Assembly (NCBI GenBank): GCA_934294885.1
Contig: CAKRAK010000017.1
Location: 1-58,299 of the forward strand
Source: an uncultured Lachnospiraceae bacterium
Lineage (GTDB): Bacteria > Bacillota > Clostridia > Lachnospirales > Lachnospiraceae
DNA: 58,299 bases
Reading direction: 5' to 3'
Shown piece after piece: positions 42,369-51,676 of this stretch. The notes under the pieces were generated by a model. The model had not been told where the DNA came from and made no database searches. It saw only the letters and a program-made list of their open reading frames with translations. Each line of letters starts with the position of its first letter. The stretch's first letter is position 1. The translations under genes were made by a program, and so were the position numbers.

Positions 42369-43727
42369 CTATCTCTGGAACAGCTGAAGCAGACTTTCCG
42401 GAAATGCATTTGCCTTTGTTAACATCTGCATGGCACTTTGGCTTAATACATTTGCCTGTGTGTACTCTGTAATTTCCTCTGCCATATCCGTATCCAGAAT
42501 TCTTGATACCGCACTGGTAAGATTTTCATTCTCAACCTCCAGATTATCCGATGTATAATCCATTCGGTTCTCATAAGCACCAAGGGATGAACGGATTCTT
42601 GAAATCTTTACTACTGCCTCATCCAGCTTTGTAATGGCCTCTGATGCATATTCATGAGTATATATATATATATTATCGACACCGAGAGAATTTGCCGTTG
42701 TCTTACCGATGTTAATATCTAATGTCTGTCCCTCATTAGCACCAACCTGAACCACCATAGGTCCGGCAGTTAATACGGTAACGGATACATCCTCTGCAGC
42801 CTTTGCATCCAAAACCATAGTAAAACCGTCCTTATCGGTAATGGAAATCCGGTTACCATCCGTCTCAATGGTCGCGGTATCGGAAAATCCAACCCGGTTT
42901 CCGGTTCCAAAGTCTGCCGTTGCATCTGTTCCGGTTCCCTTTACAGGAACTCCCAAAAGCGCTTTCAGCTCATCATTGGAAGCCTTTATCTCAATTACCT
43001 GGGAAGAACCCTCCTCACGGGATTCAAACTCACCGGTTGTAATATCATAATCGATTCCGATACGGTCTGCATGATCCCGAAGCATAGACTGTATCTCCTC
43101 TGCTGTGTCTCCCGTAGAAATACTGATCTGCAATCCATTAATGGTAATGCTTCCGGAAGAACCGGTATAATCTCCGGTTACCGGAGCCGTAGACACCTTT
43201 GCAGTAGAACCAAGAGATGTAACAGAGAGACTGTAATTTCCTGCTTCCACATCTCCACCAATCTCTGCAATACTTACATCCGCACTATCGGTATAACCCT
43301 TTCGGTTCAGCTCTCCATTCAACAAGGTACGTCCGTTAAACTGCGTTGTATCGGAAATTTTGTCCAATTCCTCCTGCAGCTGCTTAATCTCTGCCTGCAT
43401 CGCATCACAGTCCGTAACATCATAGATTGAGTTTGCTGCCTGAACAGAAAGCTCTCTCATACGTGCCAAAATGGAATGTGCTTCCTGTAAAGCTCCCTCT
43501 GCTGTCTGAATCAAAGAAATACCATCATTGGCATTGGATTCCGCACGCTTCAAGCCTCTGATCTGTGCATTCATACGCTGAGAAATCGCCTTTCCGGTAG
43601 GATCATCCGAAGATTTGTTAATTTTGTATCCCGATGACAATCTTGCCATAGAAGCTGTTACTTTATTATTAATTGTAGAATAATTGTTTGCTGCTGTGAA
43701 AGCCACTGCATTATGGTTTAATCTCAT
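42369..43727 (-). CDS. Flagellin
   Basis: 452 residues. N-terminal D0/D1 (MRLNHNAVAFTAANNYSTIN, then LSSGYKINKSSDDPTGKAISQRM and ANDGISLIQTAEGALQEAH) and C-terminal D1/D0 (TSAVSRILDTDMAEEIT, then ANVLSQSAMQMLTKANAFPESLLQLFQ) are complete. The filament forms from this subunit; the central part (about 165-365) is the variable surface-exposed region. A sigma-28-like promoter lies upstream within the previous gene. The ATG has GAGGAG about ten bases ahead; a GGA in this leader could be a CsrA target. Confidence 0.95.
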   Translation of the reverse strand: MRLNHNAVAFTAANNYSTINNKVTASMARLSSGYKINKSSDDPTGKAISQRMNAQIRGLKRAESNANDGISLIQTAEGALQEAHSILARMRELSVQAANSIYDVTDCDAMQAEIKQLQEELDKISDTTQFNGRTLLNGELNRKGYTDSADVSIAEIGGDVEAGNYSLSVTSLGSTAKVSTAPVTGDYTGSSGSITINGLQISISTGDTAEEIQSMLRDHADRIGIDYDITTGEFESREEGSSQVIEIKASNDELKALLGVPVKGTGTDATADFGTGNRVGFSDTATIETDGNRISITDKDGFTMVLDAKAAEDVSVTVLTAGPMVVQVGANEGQTLDINIGKTTANSLGVDNIYIYTHEYASEAITKLDEAVVKISRIRSSLGAYENRMDYTSDNLEVENENLTSAVSRILDTDMAEEITEYTQANVLSQSAMQMLTKANAFPESLLQLFQR

Positions 43728-43772
43728 ATCATCACGTCTCCTCTTTATAACGTCCGCTTTGTATCATCTGTA

Positions 43773-46700
43773 TTAGTTATCGGATGCAATTCCGGTCAAC
43801 TTAATAGCTGTTAACAGCTGTTTTGCTATTTTATAAAGCTTAGAGGTTTCTATCTCTGAAGCACCGGAAGAAGTTCCATACTGCATCGGTTTTGTTCCGT
43901 CAAGCCGTAAATCCCAGACCTCCAACCCAAGCTTGGCAAAGGCAGAACGGAAGGTCAGTTCGCTTCCCTCTAACAAATGCTGTCCATTTTCTTCTTCTGT
44001 TATAATATAACCCTCAACCCGGTTGTCTCCCACATGAATACCGGCTTCCAGCTTTCCGTATTGAGGTGTATCCATTGTTGCGGTAATCTCTCCGGCATGA
44101 CTTCCATCCTGAAGGATGGATACCTTCATAATATTTACTTCCCCATCTACAACAATCGGAATCTGAAAAACATCTTCCTCCACAGTCCGCATTGCAATGG
44201 GCATTCCTGCATTCAGATATTTTAATGCCTGAATATCCATAGAGGTAATGGTTCCGTCTGTCTCCTTTTTATGTATCTCCTCTGAAAGGGATAACCGGAT
44301 ATTTTCCATGCCGTAAACCACAGATTCTTTATTCTCCAATTGCTCCAACACCTGATTCTCTTTTCCGGTAATCGTCTCTCTTCCTTCTTTTCTCAAAGAA
44401 TTCTTCATGTCACGAATCATTCCATAGATTCCATCGGTTCCGTACATAACCTGATGGGCTGCAATAATATTGGTAGCGGTACATGGCATCTGATTCGCAT
44501 CTAACATCATCTCAACCTCATCTTTATAATCCAATGCATCCTGAAGCTCTCTTGACAGAGCATCCATTAACTCTCCCTGACCTTCCGAAGTATCCGATGC
44601 TTTCATAATGGAATTCAATTCCTCAAGAGTCATATTTTCATAATCCATATTCTGCAAATTTTTAAGGGTTTCCGGACGAATATGTCTCATAACACTGTCT
44701 GTCAATGTCTGATTATATGAAGTATTGATCTGATTCAATATATTTTTCTCATCGGTAGCAACTGTAACCCGCTCCCCAAAATTCTCATGAACGGATACAT
44801 CCATTCCGGCAGCCTTCCGGCTCTTATCGGCAGAAAACAGATTCCCAAGAGTTACCTCCTGGCCATTCCGTATCACTGCTCCTATATCCTTTCCATGGGA
44901 TTTTTCAACCTTATCCAACAACCGGTAAATTCCAATAAAACTTTGTCTTTCCTCATCTGTAATCTCATTGTGACGATCCATCTGATATAAAAACTCAGAG
45001 AAACGCTGTTCATCCGTAACGCCTCTGATTTCCCGCTGCTGCATGATCTCTTCATTCAATCCGTCAATTGTCATGTTTAATGGGTTTTTATTTTCTCTTA
45101 TCAGATTTAACACAATCTGGGGTGTCAGAGTTTCAAACATCTGCTGTACCTTGGCATCATTCATCTTAACGGATGCAACATTGGTCTGGGTCAATTCCAT
45201 CTGATTGTACGCAAGGATTCGCACTGCCCGCTGATTCTCTTCATTTCTATCCAGATTCATATCCTTCAGGATATCATTTACATTCTGAAATGCCTCCGTA
45301 ATAGAATCACCCATATCGGCTCTCGGCTTTGTCATCATTGTCTCATAAGCGGTGCCGGCTAATGCATACTTAAGCTGCACTCCGCTTTCGTATAACTGTC
45401 CCACACTGATAGAAGGCCGTTTTACCAGCTCGCCTAATGCATACTCCGGTAATTTCTTTAATTCATCGGTTTCCTTCAAGGTCTCTTTAAACAGGTCAAT
45501 TCCCTCCGGAATATCATGAAGATCCTTACCGGACGCAATGGAATCATAATAACTGTTTTCCAATTTACGAAGCTGGTCCACAACGGCAGATAATGGTTTG
45601 GCATCTATATTGATATCCTGTCTGACCATACGAATGGCTGCCTCTGATGTCATGGAAAGACGAATTTCCTCTAATTGTCTTCTGGCTGCGATGGCCGATG
45701 GATTTGTAGATAACGGAATGGCACTGTCCGGATTACTTCCGTCACTTCCAACACCACTAAGGGAAAGACTTGCGCCTTCTACACCTGTAGTAACAGGTCC
45801 CTTCATCCGTCTTACATCTACGCTGCGCATAGAACTGTTATACAGATAGGAAATCGTTAACGGCTTGCCCTGAGCTACCGCTCTGTCTACAGACCGGTCT
45901 GTAATCCCGTTAATTTTCTCTATTAACTGATTTGCCTTATCCTGTAAAGAGCTTCCACTGATTCTGGCATCCTCCGGAGCATTTCCCACTGCAATCTGTT
46001 CCTTTATATTCATCTCCAAGGCTGCGGTCTGAATCCCTCTTTGATTAATGGAATTGGCTGCCATGTAAAGACGCAGGGAATCTGTATTAATGGGAAGTTC
46101 GTGAGTCAGCATAAATTTAGCTGCTTCCTGACTCTTATCGTTAACGGACATTCCCGCTGCCTCTATGATTCCGGTTACCTGGGGATAAATATCGTTCCAT
46201 ATTTTTTCGGAAAAAGGAAGCTTTGCAAAAGGACTTTCCTCATTGACACTGTTTTTGGAAAGCTCCAGATTTCCTATTGTCAGATCAAGACCGTTTTTAG
46301 TCAGATAAATCAGTTGTTCCTTGCTGATAATCGGTGTTTCACTTTGTATAACCGTATCTTTATCGGAATCCGATACTCCTGTTTTTCCGTAATCCTCTTT
46401 TGCCGCGTTCTCTCCTACCTGAACCAGATAGCCTTCTTCATTTAACCGAACCTTCCCAGAAATTCCGGGAAAACCTTCAGCAGAAGAAGACTCCAAAGAA
46501 GCCTCTCCGTTTTTTGAAGCATTTGTCTTTTTATCATCATTTCCCGCCAGAATATTGGTTCGAAGCTTACCGATAGTTTCCTTTACAATATCTTCAAGCT
46601 GTTGATTAATCTCATCTGTATGCTCGTTATTTCTTAATGTAATAACCATTCCCATCAAATCCGACAGCTCTGCGTTAGAAACATCAATATGCATCTGACG

Positions 46701-47174
46701 CAGCTGATCCATTTCCTCCGGGGTCAGACTTCGCAGGATTTCCTCCTGATTTTTCTTGTCCTCTTCAGAAGAAGCGCCTCCGATATTTTCCTGTATCATT
46801 TCAGAATACTGTTCCGCTGTCTGCATAACCTGTGCATTTGTTACCGCACCCAGCGTCGCTCCCTTTCCGGCAGATTGCGGCTGCATCCCAACGATTTTAA
46901 GAGATACCTGATTTTTGTTTGCATTTTGAATTTTCAAATAAATGGTATCTCCGGGATTCGCTCCGTCTAAAACGTCATTTGCCCGGGTCTTTATCTGTAT
47001 ACCATTCAGATCCAAAACCGGTTCCTTACCGTTTTGAACCAGCTTACATGCCAGCAAATCACCAATACTGTTATCACTGAACAGCCCGCCGTCACCGTTT
47101 TGGAGATTCATGGTTGTATTGTTATATAATGTATTTTTATATTCGGTCTGATTTCCACCAATCTGATAGTTCAT
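43773..47174 (-). CDS. Large FliK-like protein (DUF6240-like), 1133 residues
   Basis: The start has EPVLDLNGIQIKTRANDVL and GDTIYLKIQNANKNQVSLKIV, which resembles the N-terminal module of hook-length-control proteins. The middle is helical, with repeated phrases such as LTKNGLDLTIGNLEL, and a block with RAVRILAYNQMELTQTNVASV and TPQIVLNLIRENKNPL that I recall from DUF6240 proteins of Lachnospiraceae. The last 150 residues (IPIVVDGEVNIMKVSIL, GKLEAGIHVGDNRVEGYII) resemble the FliK C-terminal hook domain. There is no signal peptide or membrane segment. A sigma-28-like promoter precedes it and the flagellin promoter is embedded in its end. Function as a length ruler or export-switch protein is inferred. 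Confidence 0.65.
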   Translation of the reverse strand: MNYQIGGNQTEYKNTLYNNTTMNLQNGDGGLFSDNSIGDLLACKLVQNGKEPVLDLNGIQIKTRANDVLDGANPGDTIYLKIQNANKNQVSLKIVGMQPQSAGKGATLGAVTNAQVMQTAEQYSEMIQENIGGASSEEDKKNQEEILRSLTPEEMDQLRQMHIDVSNAELSDLMGMVITLRNNEHTDEINQQLEDIVKETIGKLRTNILAGNDDKKTNASKNGEASLESSSAEGFPGISGKVRLNEEGYLVQVGENAAKEDYGKTGVSDSDKDTVIQSETPIISKEQLIYLTKNGLDLTIGNLELSKNSVNEESPFAKLPFSEKIWNDIYPQVTGIIEAAGMSVNDKSQEAAKFMLTHELPINTDSLRLYMAANSINQRGIQTAALEMNIKEQIAVGNAPEDARISGSSLQDKANQLIEKINGITDRSVDRAVAQGKPLTISYLYNSSMRSVDVRRMKGPVTTGVEGASLSLSGVGSDGSNPDSAIPLSTNPSAIAARRQLEEIRLSMTSEAAIRMVRQDINIDAKPLSAVVDQLRKLENSYYDSIASGKDLHDIPEGIDLFKETLKETDELKKLPEYALGELVKRPSISVGQLYESGVQLKYALAGTAYETMMTKPRADMGDSITEAFQNVNDILKDMNLDRNEENQRAVRILAYNQMELTQTNVASVKMNDAKVQQMFETLTPQIVLNLIRENKNPLNMTIDGLNEEIMQQREIRGVTDEQRFSEFLYQMDRHNEITDEERQSFIGIYRLLDKVEKSHGKDIGAVIRNGQEVTLGNLFSADKSRKAAGMDVSVHENFGERVTVATDEKNILNQINTSYNQTLTDSVMRHIRPETLKNLQNMDYENMTLEELNSIMKASDTSEGQGELMDALSRELQDALDYKDEVEMMLDANQMPCTATNIIAAHQVMYGTDGIYGMIRDMKNSLRKEGRETITGKENQVLEQLENKESVVYGMENIRLSLSEEIHKKETDGTITSMDIQALKYLNAGMPIAMRTVEEDVFQIPIVVDGEVNIMKVSILQDGSHAGEITATMDTPQYGKLEAGIHVGDNRVEGYIITEEENGQHLLEGSELTFRSAFAKLGLEVWDLRLDGTKPMQYGTSSGASEIETSKLYKIAKQLLTAIKLTGIASDN
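43777..43803 (-). promoter_or_regulatory. Sigma-28-like promoter of the flagellin gene
   Basis: Minus-strand TAAG (43800-43803), 15-base spacer, TCCGATAA (43777-43784). It matches TAAA-N15-GCCGATAA at three of four and seven of eight positions. It lies inside the last codons and stop of the 1133-residue gene. Confidence 0.75.
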
Positions 47175-47225
47175 AGTCTCACCTCAAAAATTCCAATTCT
47201 GTATAGATCATCTGTCCTAACATAT

Positions 47226-47252
47226 ATGTCGGTTTTATCCCTCCTTTTCTTA
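47226..47252 (-). promoter_or_regulatory. Sigma-28-like promoter of the 1133-residue gene
   Basis: Minus-strand TAAG (47249-47252), 15-base spacer, ACCGACAT (47226-47233); three of four and six of eight positions match. The leader is about 45 bases to the ATG, which has GAGGTG five bases ahead. Confidence 0.55.
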
Positions 47253-47336
47253 ACAAGGAAGCCATAGGTTTGAAAGAGAAGGGTATCCTTTACAGACTAT
47301 AAATACTTTTTTTCATACAAATACCTATAACCCATA

Positions 47337-47370
47337 GAAAAAACCGGAAAAGAAAAACTTTCCCGGTTTT
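47337..47370 (-). terminator. Terminator after the 185-residue gene
   Basis: Stem AAAACCGGGAAAG/CTTTTCCGGTTTT with a seven-base loop and a bulge, then a T-run on the minus strand, six bases after the stop at 47375. Confidence 0.8.
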
Positions 47371-47374
47371 GTAA

Positions 47375-47932
47375 TTACTGTGTAATCTTCTTTGCACGAT
47401 CTTTATTCTTTTTATCTTTTTTCGCCTGCTTCTCAATTGCATCCTTGTTCTTTTCTTCTCTTGCAATCTCCTCCTGAAGCTCACGCTGTTTTGCACGCAT
47501 CTTCTGACCAAATGATTTCTTCTTTGGCTCCTCTGCCTGTTTCTTCTTTTTACCACGTACACTCTTAATCTCTGTAATATAAATTCCGCTTACCATGGCT
47601 TTTATTTCACATTTTGTCGGTAACTCATCAAATATTCCGTCATCGCAAATCAGGTTTAATGTCTGAGGTCCAACCTTTGCCTTTACAATCGGAAGCTTGG
47701 AATTACGAAAACGCTTTGGTGTCTGTTCCACTACCTGCTTCGGTAATCCTGCTTCTTTTATTTTCATCATTTTCTTATCAATTACAAGCATAGATACAAG
47801 CTGTGCCGCTTCCTTCATCATTTCTCTTTGGGAAGCCTGCTTCTTCTGCATTTTATCCCCTAATACAGTCAATGCCACCAACGCAGCACCGATTATAACT
47901 AATACAATAATAACGATTACCCATCCGTTCAT
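47375..47932 (-). CDS. Hypothetical protein with N-terminal membrane anchor
   Basis: 185 residues: one membrane segment (WVIVIIVLVIIGAALVALTVL, within about 4-23), a short basic linker, a compact globular part (about 60-130, with KVGPQTLNLICDDGIFDELPTK), and a very lysine-rich charged tail. The shape suggests a cytoplasmic domain tethered to the membrane. I do not recognise the family. The gene has a strong terminator and lies about 100 bases downstream of plsC. Confidence 0.6.
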   Translation of the reverse strand: MNGWVIVIIVLVIIGAALVALTVLGDKMQKKQASQREMMKEAAQLVSMLVIDKKMMKIKEAGLPKQVVEQTPKRFRNSKLPIVKAKVGPQTLNLICDDGIFDELPTKCEIKAMVSGIYITEIKSVRGKKKKQAEEPKKKSFGQKMRAKQRELQEEIAREEKNKDAIEKQAKKDKKNKDRAKKITQ

Positions 47933-47994
47933 ATCTACTCTCCTTATCCTTTTTTATTCATCCGCACATTTACAAAACACCCGGTAAGCTGTAT

Positions 47995-48015
47995 CCTTTG
48001 CGCAATTTGCAAAGG
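47995..48015 (-). other. Inverted repeat downstream of plsC
   Basis: CCTTTGC and GCAAAGG, seven-base loop, in the gap between plsC and the 185-residue gene. No T-run follows, so it is not a convincing terminator. Confidence 0.3.
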
Positions 48016-48031
48016 GAACAATACTTCTCAA

Positions 48032-48790
48032 TTACCTGTCCCTTATAACCTTACCGATCTGGCCGCCCTCTTTTTCAATATTGGCAGCAATTATTTCCTG
48101 TATATAAGCTCCTGCCTTCTTTTTCTGCTCCTTTGGCAGATCTTTTACATAAACCGGATCTCCGTATATAATCTTAACATTTGCTTTCTTAATGGAAAAC
48201 CCCGGCCAGTCTTCTAACAGCTGATCAGAATTCATAATTGTAACCGGAACAACCGGACAATCTGCCTTTTCTGCCATTTTAATACTTCCTTCTTTAAATG
48301 GCAACATTTCCTTTCCCTGACTTCTGGTTCCTTCTGCAAAAATTACCATGGAATGACCCTGCTTTAACAACTGTGCCCCGTCCTTTATCATCTGAAAACC
48401 AGATTTGATATCATGTCGGTTTAAGAAGACACATCCAATATCTCTCATCCACCAGTTTAATCCGATAAAATGATTCATCTCTTCCTTTGCCACGAAGCCG
48501 GGACGTTTTGTACAGGTTGTATGCACCAGCAATATGTCAAAATAGCTCCTGTGATTCGGTGCAAATAACACCGCACCCTCCGGTATCTTTTCCTGTCCCG
48601 ATACTTCTATATGAGCACCCGACTGAAATAATTCCCATTTGAAAGCATAATACACAAATGCATTTGCCAGCTTTTTTCTGCTGCTCTCACTAAAAAGCCC
48701 AACCAGACGAAGAACCAGATGTATTGGGATTAAAAGAATCAAATATGCAAATAAAAACAATAAAACAAGAAAACTTCTTACTGTAAACAA
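48032..48790 (-). CDS. plsC: 1-acyl-sn-glycerol-3-phosphate acyltransferase (PlsC)
   Basis: 252 residues from a TTG that has GAGG about six bases ahead. A hydrophobic N-terminal segment (about 5-30) anchors it in the membrane. The catalytic motif NHRSYFDI (HX4D) and the substrate motif FAEGTRSQGKEMLPFKEG are present. It makes phosphatidic acid, the phospholipid precursor. It follows malQ by 14 bases in the same direction, so it is probably co-transcribed with it, without obvious functional link. Confidence 0.92.
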   Translation of the reverse strand: MFTVRSFLVLLFLFAYLILLIPIHLVLRLVGLFSESSRKKLANAFVYYAFKWELFQSGAHIEVSGQEKIPEGAVLFAPNHRSYFDILLVHTTCTKRPGFVAKEEMNHFIGLNWWMRDIGCVFLNRHDIKSGFQMIKDGAQLLKQGHSMVIFAEGTRSQGKEMLPFKEGSIKMAEKADCPVVPVTIMNSDQLLEDWPGFSIKKANVKIIYGDPVYVKDLPKEQKKKAGAYIQEIIAANIEKEGGQIGKVIRDR

Positions 48791-48804
48791 AGAATACCTC
48801 TTTT

Positions 48805-50337
48805 CTATCTGCCAAATAATTTTGCGGTTTCATATAATCTTTCTTCTAACTGTGGTGTTAACTCATCCTGTGTATATCTCCATGCCCAGTTTCCTACTCC
48901 CACACCCGGAGTATTCATTCTTGCCCATGAATCCAGACACAATACATCCTGCATCGGGACAATTGCTATATCAGCAACGGATGAAAAACATGCACGGATC
49001 AAAGTCCAGCATACGTCTCCGCCATCGGTGTTGTAGTATCTTCTAAGCTTATCTCTGGACTGTTCATAACACTTCTGATACCATCCAAGGGTTGTATCAT
49101 TATCGTGGGTACCGGTATAACATACGCAGTTTCTCACAAAATTATGAGGAAGGAAATTATTTTCATTCGGATTTTCAAAGCCGAACTGTAAAATCTTCAT
49201 TCCCGGGAATCCGAATTTATCTCTAAGGTCAATAACTGACTGATCGATTTCTCCCAAATCCTCCGCAATGATTGGCATATTATAACCTAAGGTTGCCTCT
49301 AACTGTGTAAAGAAATTCACACCCGGAGCCTGAACCCATTTACCGTTTACCGCTGTCTCTTCGCCATATGGAACTGCCCAGAATTTATCAAAACCGCGGA
49401 AATGATCGATACGGACAAAATCACCGATTTTTAACTGATGACGAATCCGGTTAATCCACCATTCATAACCTGTCTTTGTGTGTTCACTCCATTTGTAAAG
49501 AGGATTCCCCCATAACTGACCGGTTGCTGAGAAATAATCAGGTGGTACACCTGCAACCGTCTTTGGATATCCTTTTGAATCCAGATCGAATAATTTTTTA
49601 TTACACCAGACATCCACACTGTCCCATGCAACAAAGATAGGCATATCACAAACAATCTTTATACCCTTTTCGTGAGCATAATCTCTGATTGCCATCCATT
49701 GTTTATGGAATAAAAATTGAATGAATCGATAATAGTCTACCTCATCTGCCAGCTTTTCCATCCATGCCTTGTACTGCTTTGGTGTCGGTTTTTTCAAAGA
49801 ATCTTCCCACATATACCATGGCATACCTTCATGGTAATCCTTTCCTGCCATAAATAATGCATAATCATCTAACCAGTCTGATTCCTCACGAAATGCCTCA
49901 TATTCCTTCAAAAATTCTTCATTGGTAGAATATCCGTCATGAATCTTATCGTCCTTGAAGCGCTTATATGCCTGTTTCAATAATCCGGTCTTAAATGTAA
50001 TTACCTCACCATATTCCACATGATGAGGATCCCATTCCGGCATATCATAAAAGTCCTCATCCCATAACAGATTTGCACTTCTCAATTCATCAATACTGAT
50101 AATGAGAGGCTGACCTGCAAAGGAAGAAAAAGGCTGATAAGGAGAATCTCCAAAGCCGGTATGACCCAATGGCAATACCTGCCACAGATTCAAGCCGGAA
50201 CGATTCATAAAATCTATAAAATCATACGCTCCCTTTCCCAAATCTCCAATTCCGTATGGACTTGGCAGACTGGTTGGATGAAGCAGTATACCTGCATACT
50301 TATCATAATTTAATCCCAATTGTGAATTGTCTGTCAT
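48805..50337 (-). CDS. malQ: 4-alpha-glucanotransferase (amylomaltase, GH77)
   Basis: 510 residues. GH77 motifs include DMPIFVAWDSVDVW, RIDHFRGFDKFW with the nucleophile Asp, AEDLGEID with the acid/base Glu, and GTHDNDTTLGW. The enzyme transfers alpha-1,4-glucan segments in maltodextrin and glycogen metabolism. AGGAGG lies eight bases before the ATG, and a promoter is found about 130 bases upstream. plsC follows it directly. Confidence 0.96.
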   Translation of the reverse strand: MTDNSQLGLNYDKYAGILLHPTSLPSPYGIGDLGKGAYDFIDFMNRSGLNLWQVLPLGHTGFGDSPYQPFSSFAGQPLIISIDELRSANLLWDEDFYDMPEWDPHHVEYGEVITFKTGLLKQAYKRFKDDKIHDGYSTNEEFLKEYEAFREESDWLDDYALFMAGKDYHEGMPWYMWEDSLKKPTPKQYKAWMEKLADEVDYYRFIQFLFHKQWMAIRDYAHEKGIKIVCDMPIFVAWDSVDVWCNKKLFDLDSKGYPKTVAGVPPDYFSATGQLWGNPLYKWSEHTKTGYEWWINRIRHQLKIGDFVRIDHFRGFDKFWAVPYGEETAVNGKWVQAPGVNFFTQLEATLGYNMPIIAEDLGEIDQSVIDLRDKFGFPGMKILQFGFENPNENNFLPHNFVRNCVCYTGTHDNDTTLGWYQKCYEQSRDKLRRYYNTDGGDVCWTLIRACFSSVADIAIVPMQDVLCLDSWARMNTPGVGVGNWAWRYTQDELTPQLEERLYETAKLFGR

Positions 50338-50463
50338 TATATTTTCCTCCGTAGATTATTTTTGAAAATGATTCCTCTATGAAAATACATTTTCACAAAA
50401 CAGTTTCATCATTTGCATTGCTGATTCATGTATCTGAATGAACGTATATCATCACGAAATTTT

Positions 50464-50492
50464 ATTATACTGTGATATGCTTGAAAAAACAA
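50464..50492 (-). promoter_or_regulatory. Promoter of malQ
   Basis: Minus-strand TTGTTT (50487-50492), 17-base spacer, perfect TATAAT (50464-50469). The leader to the start codon is about 120 bases. Confidence 0.75.
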
Positions 50493-50572
50493 GGTTTTTC
50501 CAATTCTAATATGTTTCCATAAGCATCATAGAAGAACTATGGTCCCTCCCTCATCCTTAAATCTCTCAATGT

Positions 50573-51541
50573 TTATTGTAAAATTACATTTCTTATTTCA
50601 TTTTTCAAGAATGCCTCTATATTAAACTCTAATTCCATAAGTAATCTGGTTCTTGCCTCTACCGTCCCCCAGCCAATATGTGGAGTCATTAACAGTGTAT
50701 CCCTGTCATTTATTTCATATAATGGATTTCCCTCCGATAACGGCTCCTTTTCAAATACATCCAATCCCGCTGCCATAATTTCACAATTTTTCAGTGCTTT
50801 CGCCAATGCCACATCCTGTACCACTGGTCCTCTTGCCACATTAATCAGTACCGCACATGATTTCATTTTTGCAAAAGCTTTCTCATCAAATAATCCCTCT
50901 GTATATTCATTTAAGGGACAATGGATAGATATTATGTCACTTTCCTCTAACAAGGTATCAAAATCCACTTTTTCATAAGGTACATCATAAGTGCTTCCCG
51001 ATGCAGAATAATAGATGATTCTGGCACCAAATGCCTGGGCAAGAGAGGCTGTCTCTCTTCCAATTGCACCAAGTCCGACTATTCCCCATGTCTTTCCGTT
51101 AATTTCATGAAAATAATAGTCCACCTTGCTAAACTGTCCACTTTTTGCATAATCACCATTTTGAACATAATTACTATAGCGGTTTAACTTCTCATATACA
51201 GAAAGAAGTAATGCAATCGTATGCTGTGCCACACTTTTCGTAGAATAACCCTTAACATTGGTTACCGTAATACCCATTTTATGGCAATATGCTATATCAA
51301 TATTATTATATCCGGTCGCTGCTTCACAAACCATTCTGACCCTGCTTCCTTCCAATACAGACTCATCAATTCTTAATTTGTTCGGAATAATAATATCTGC
51401 ATCCTTAATTGCATCCTTAACATCTTTCTGAGACAGACTGTCATACAGCACAACCTCTCCAAATTTTTTCAAAGATTCCCACGACATATCTTTTCCAATA
51501 GATGCAGCCTCTAATACAACAATTTTCATATGCTCTTCCAT
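50573..51541 (-). CDS. D-2-hydroxyacid dehydrogenase family protein
   Basis: 322 residues from the ATG at 51541, eight bases after GGAGG; an in-frame ATG four codons on (51529) is possible and one 23 codons upstream is rejected. The NAD-binding motif is GLGAIGRETASLA, followed by NVARGPVV, LDVFEKEPL and the catalytic His in TPHIGWGT. Substrates of this family include glycerate/hydroxypyruvate, phosphoglycerate and lactate-like acids; the precise one is open. Likely cytoplasmic. Confidence 0.9.
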   Translation of the reverse strand: MEEHMKIVVLEAASIGKDMSWESLKKFGEVVLYDSLSQKDVKDAIKDADIIIPNKLRIDESVLEGSRVRMVCEAATGYNNIDIAYCHKMGITVTNVKGYSTKSVAQHTIALLLSVYEKLNRYSNYVQNGDYAKSGQFSKVDYYFHEINGKTWGIVGLGAIGRETASLAQAFGARIIYYSASGSTYDVPYEKVDFDTLLEESDIISIHCPLNEYTEGLFDEKAFAKMKSCAVLINVARGPVVQDVALAKALKNCEIMAAGLDVFEKEPLSEGNPLYEINDRDTLLMTPHIGWGTVEARTRLLMELEFNIEAFLKNEIRNVILQ

Positions 51542-51629
51542 ATCACAATCCTCCATATCACAAATATCTGCCCTTTCCATATATGATACCGGCAGATTCC
51601 ACATTTTCATTTAAAGGCTATATAAAAAT

Positions 51630-51655
51630 AGGACACCCCCGCAAAGGAATGTCCT
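51630..51655 (-). terminator. Terminator-like hairpin after pgi
   Basis: AGGACA/TGTCCT with a 14-base loop, then ATTTTTA on the minus strand. It begins 22 bases after the pgi stop. The stem is short. Confidence 0.5.
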
Positions 51656-51676
51656 GAAATAATCTCATAATAAATA

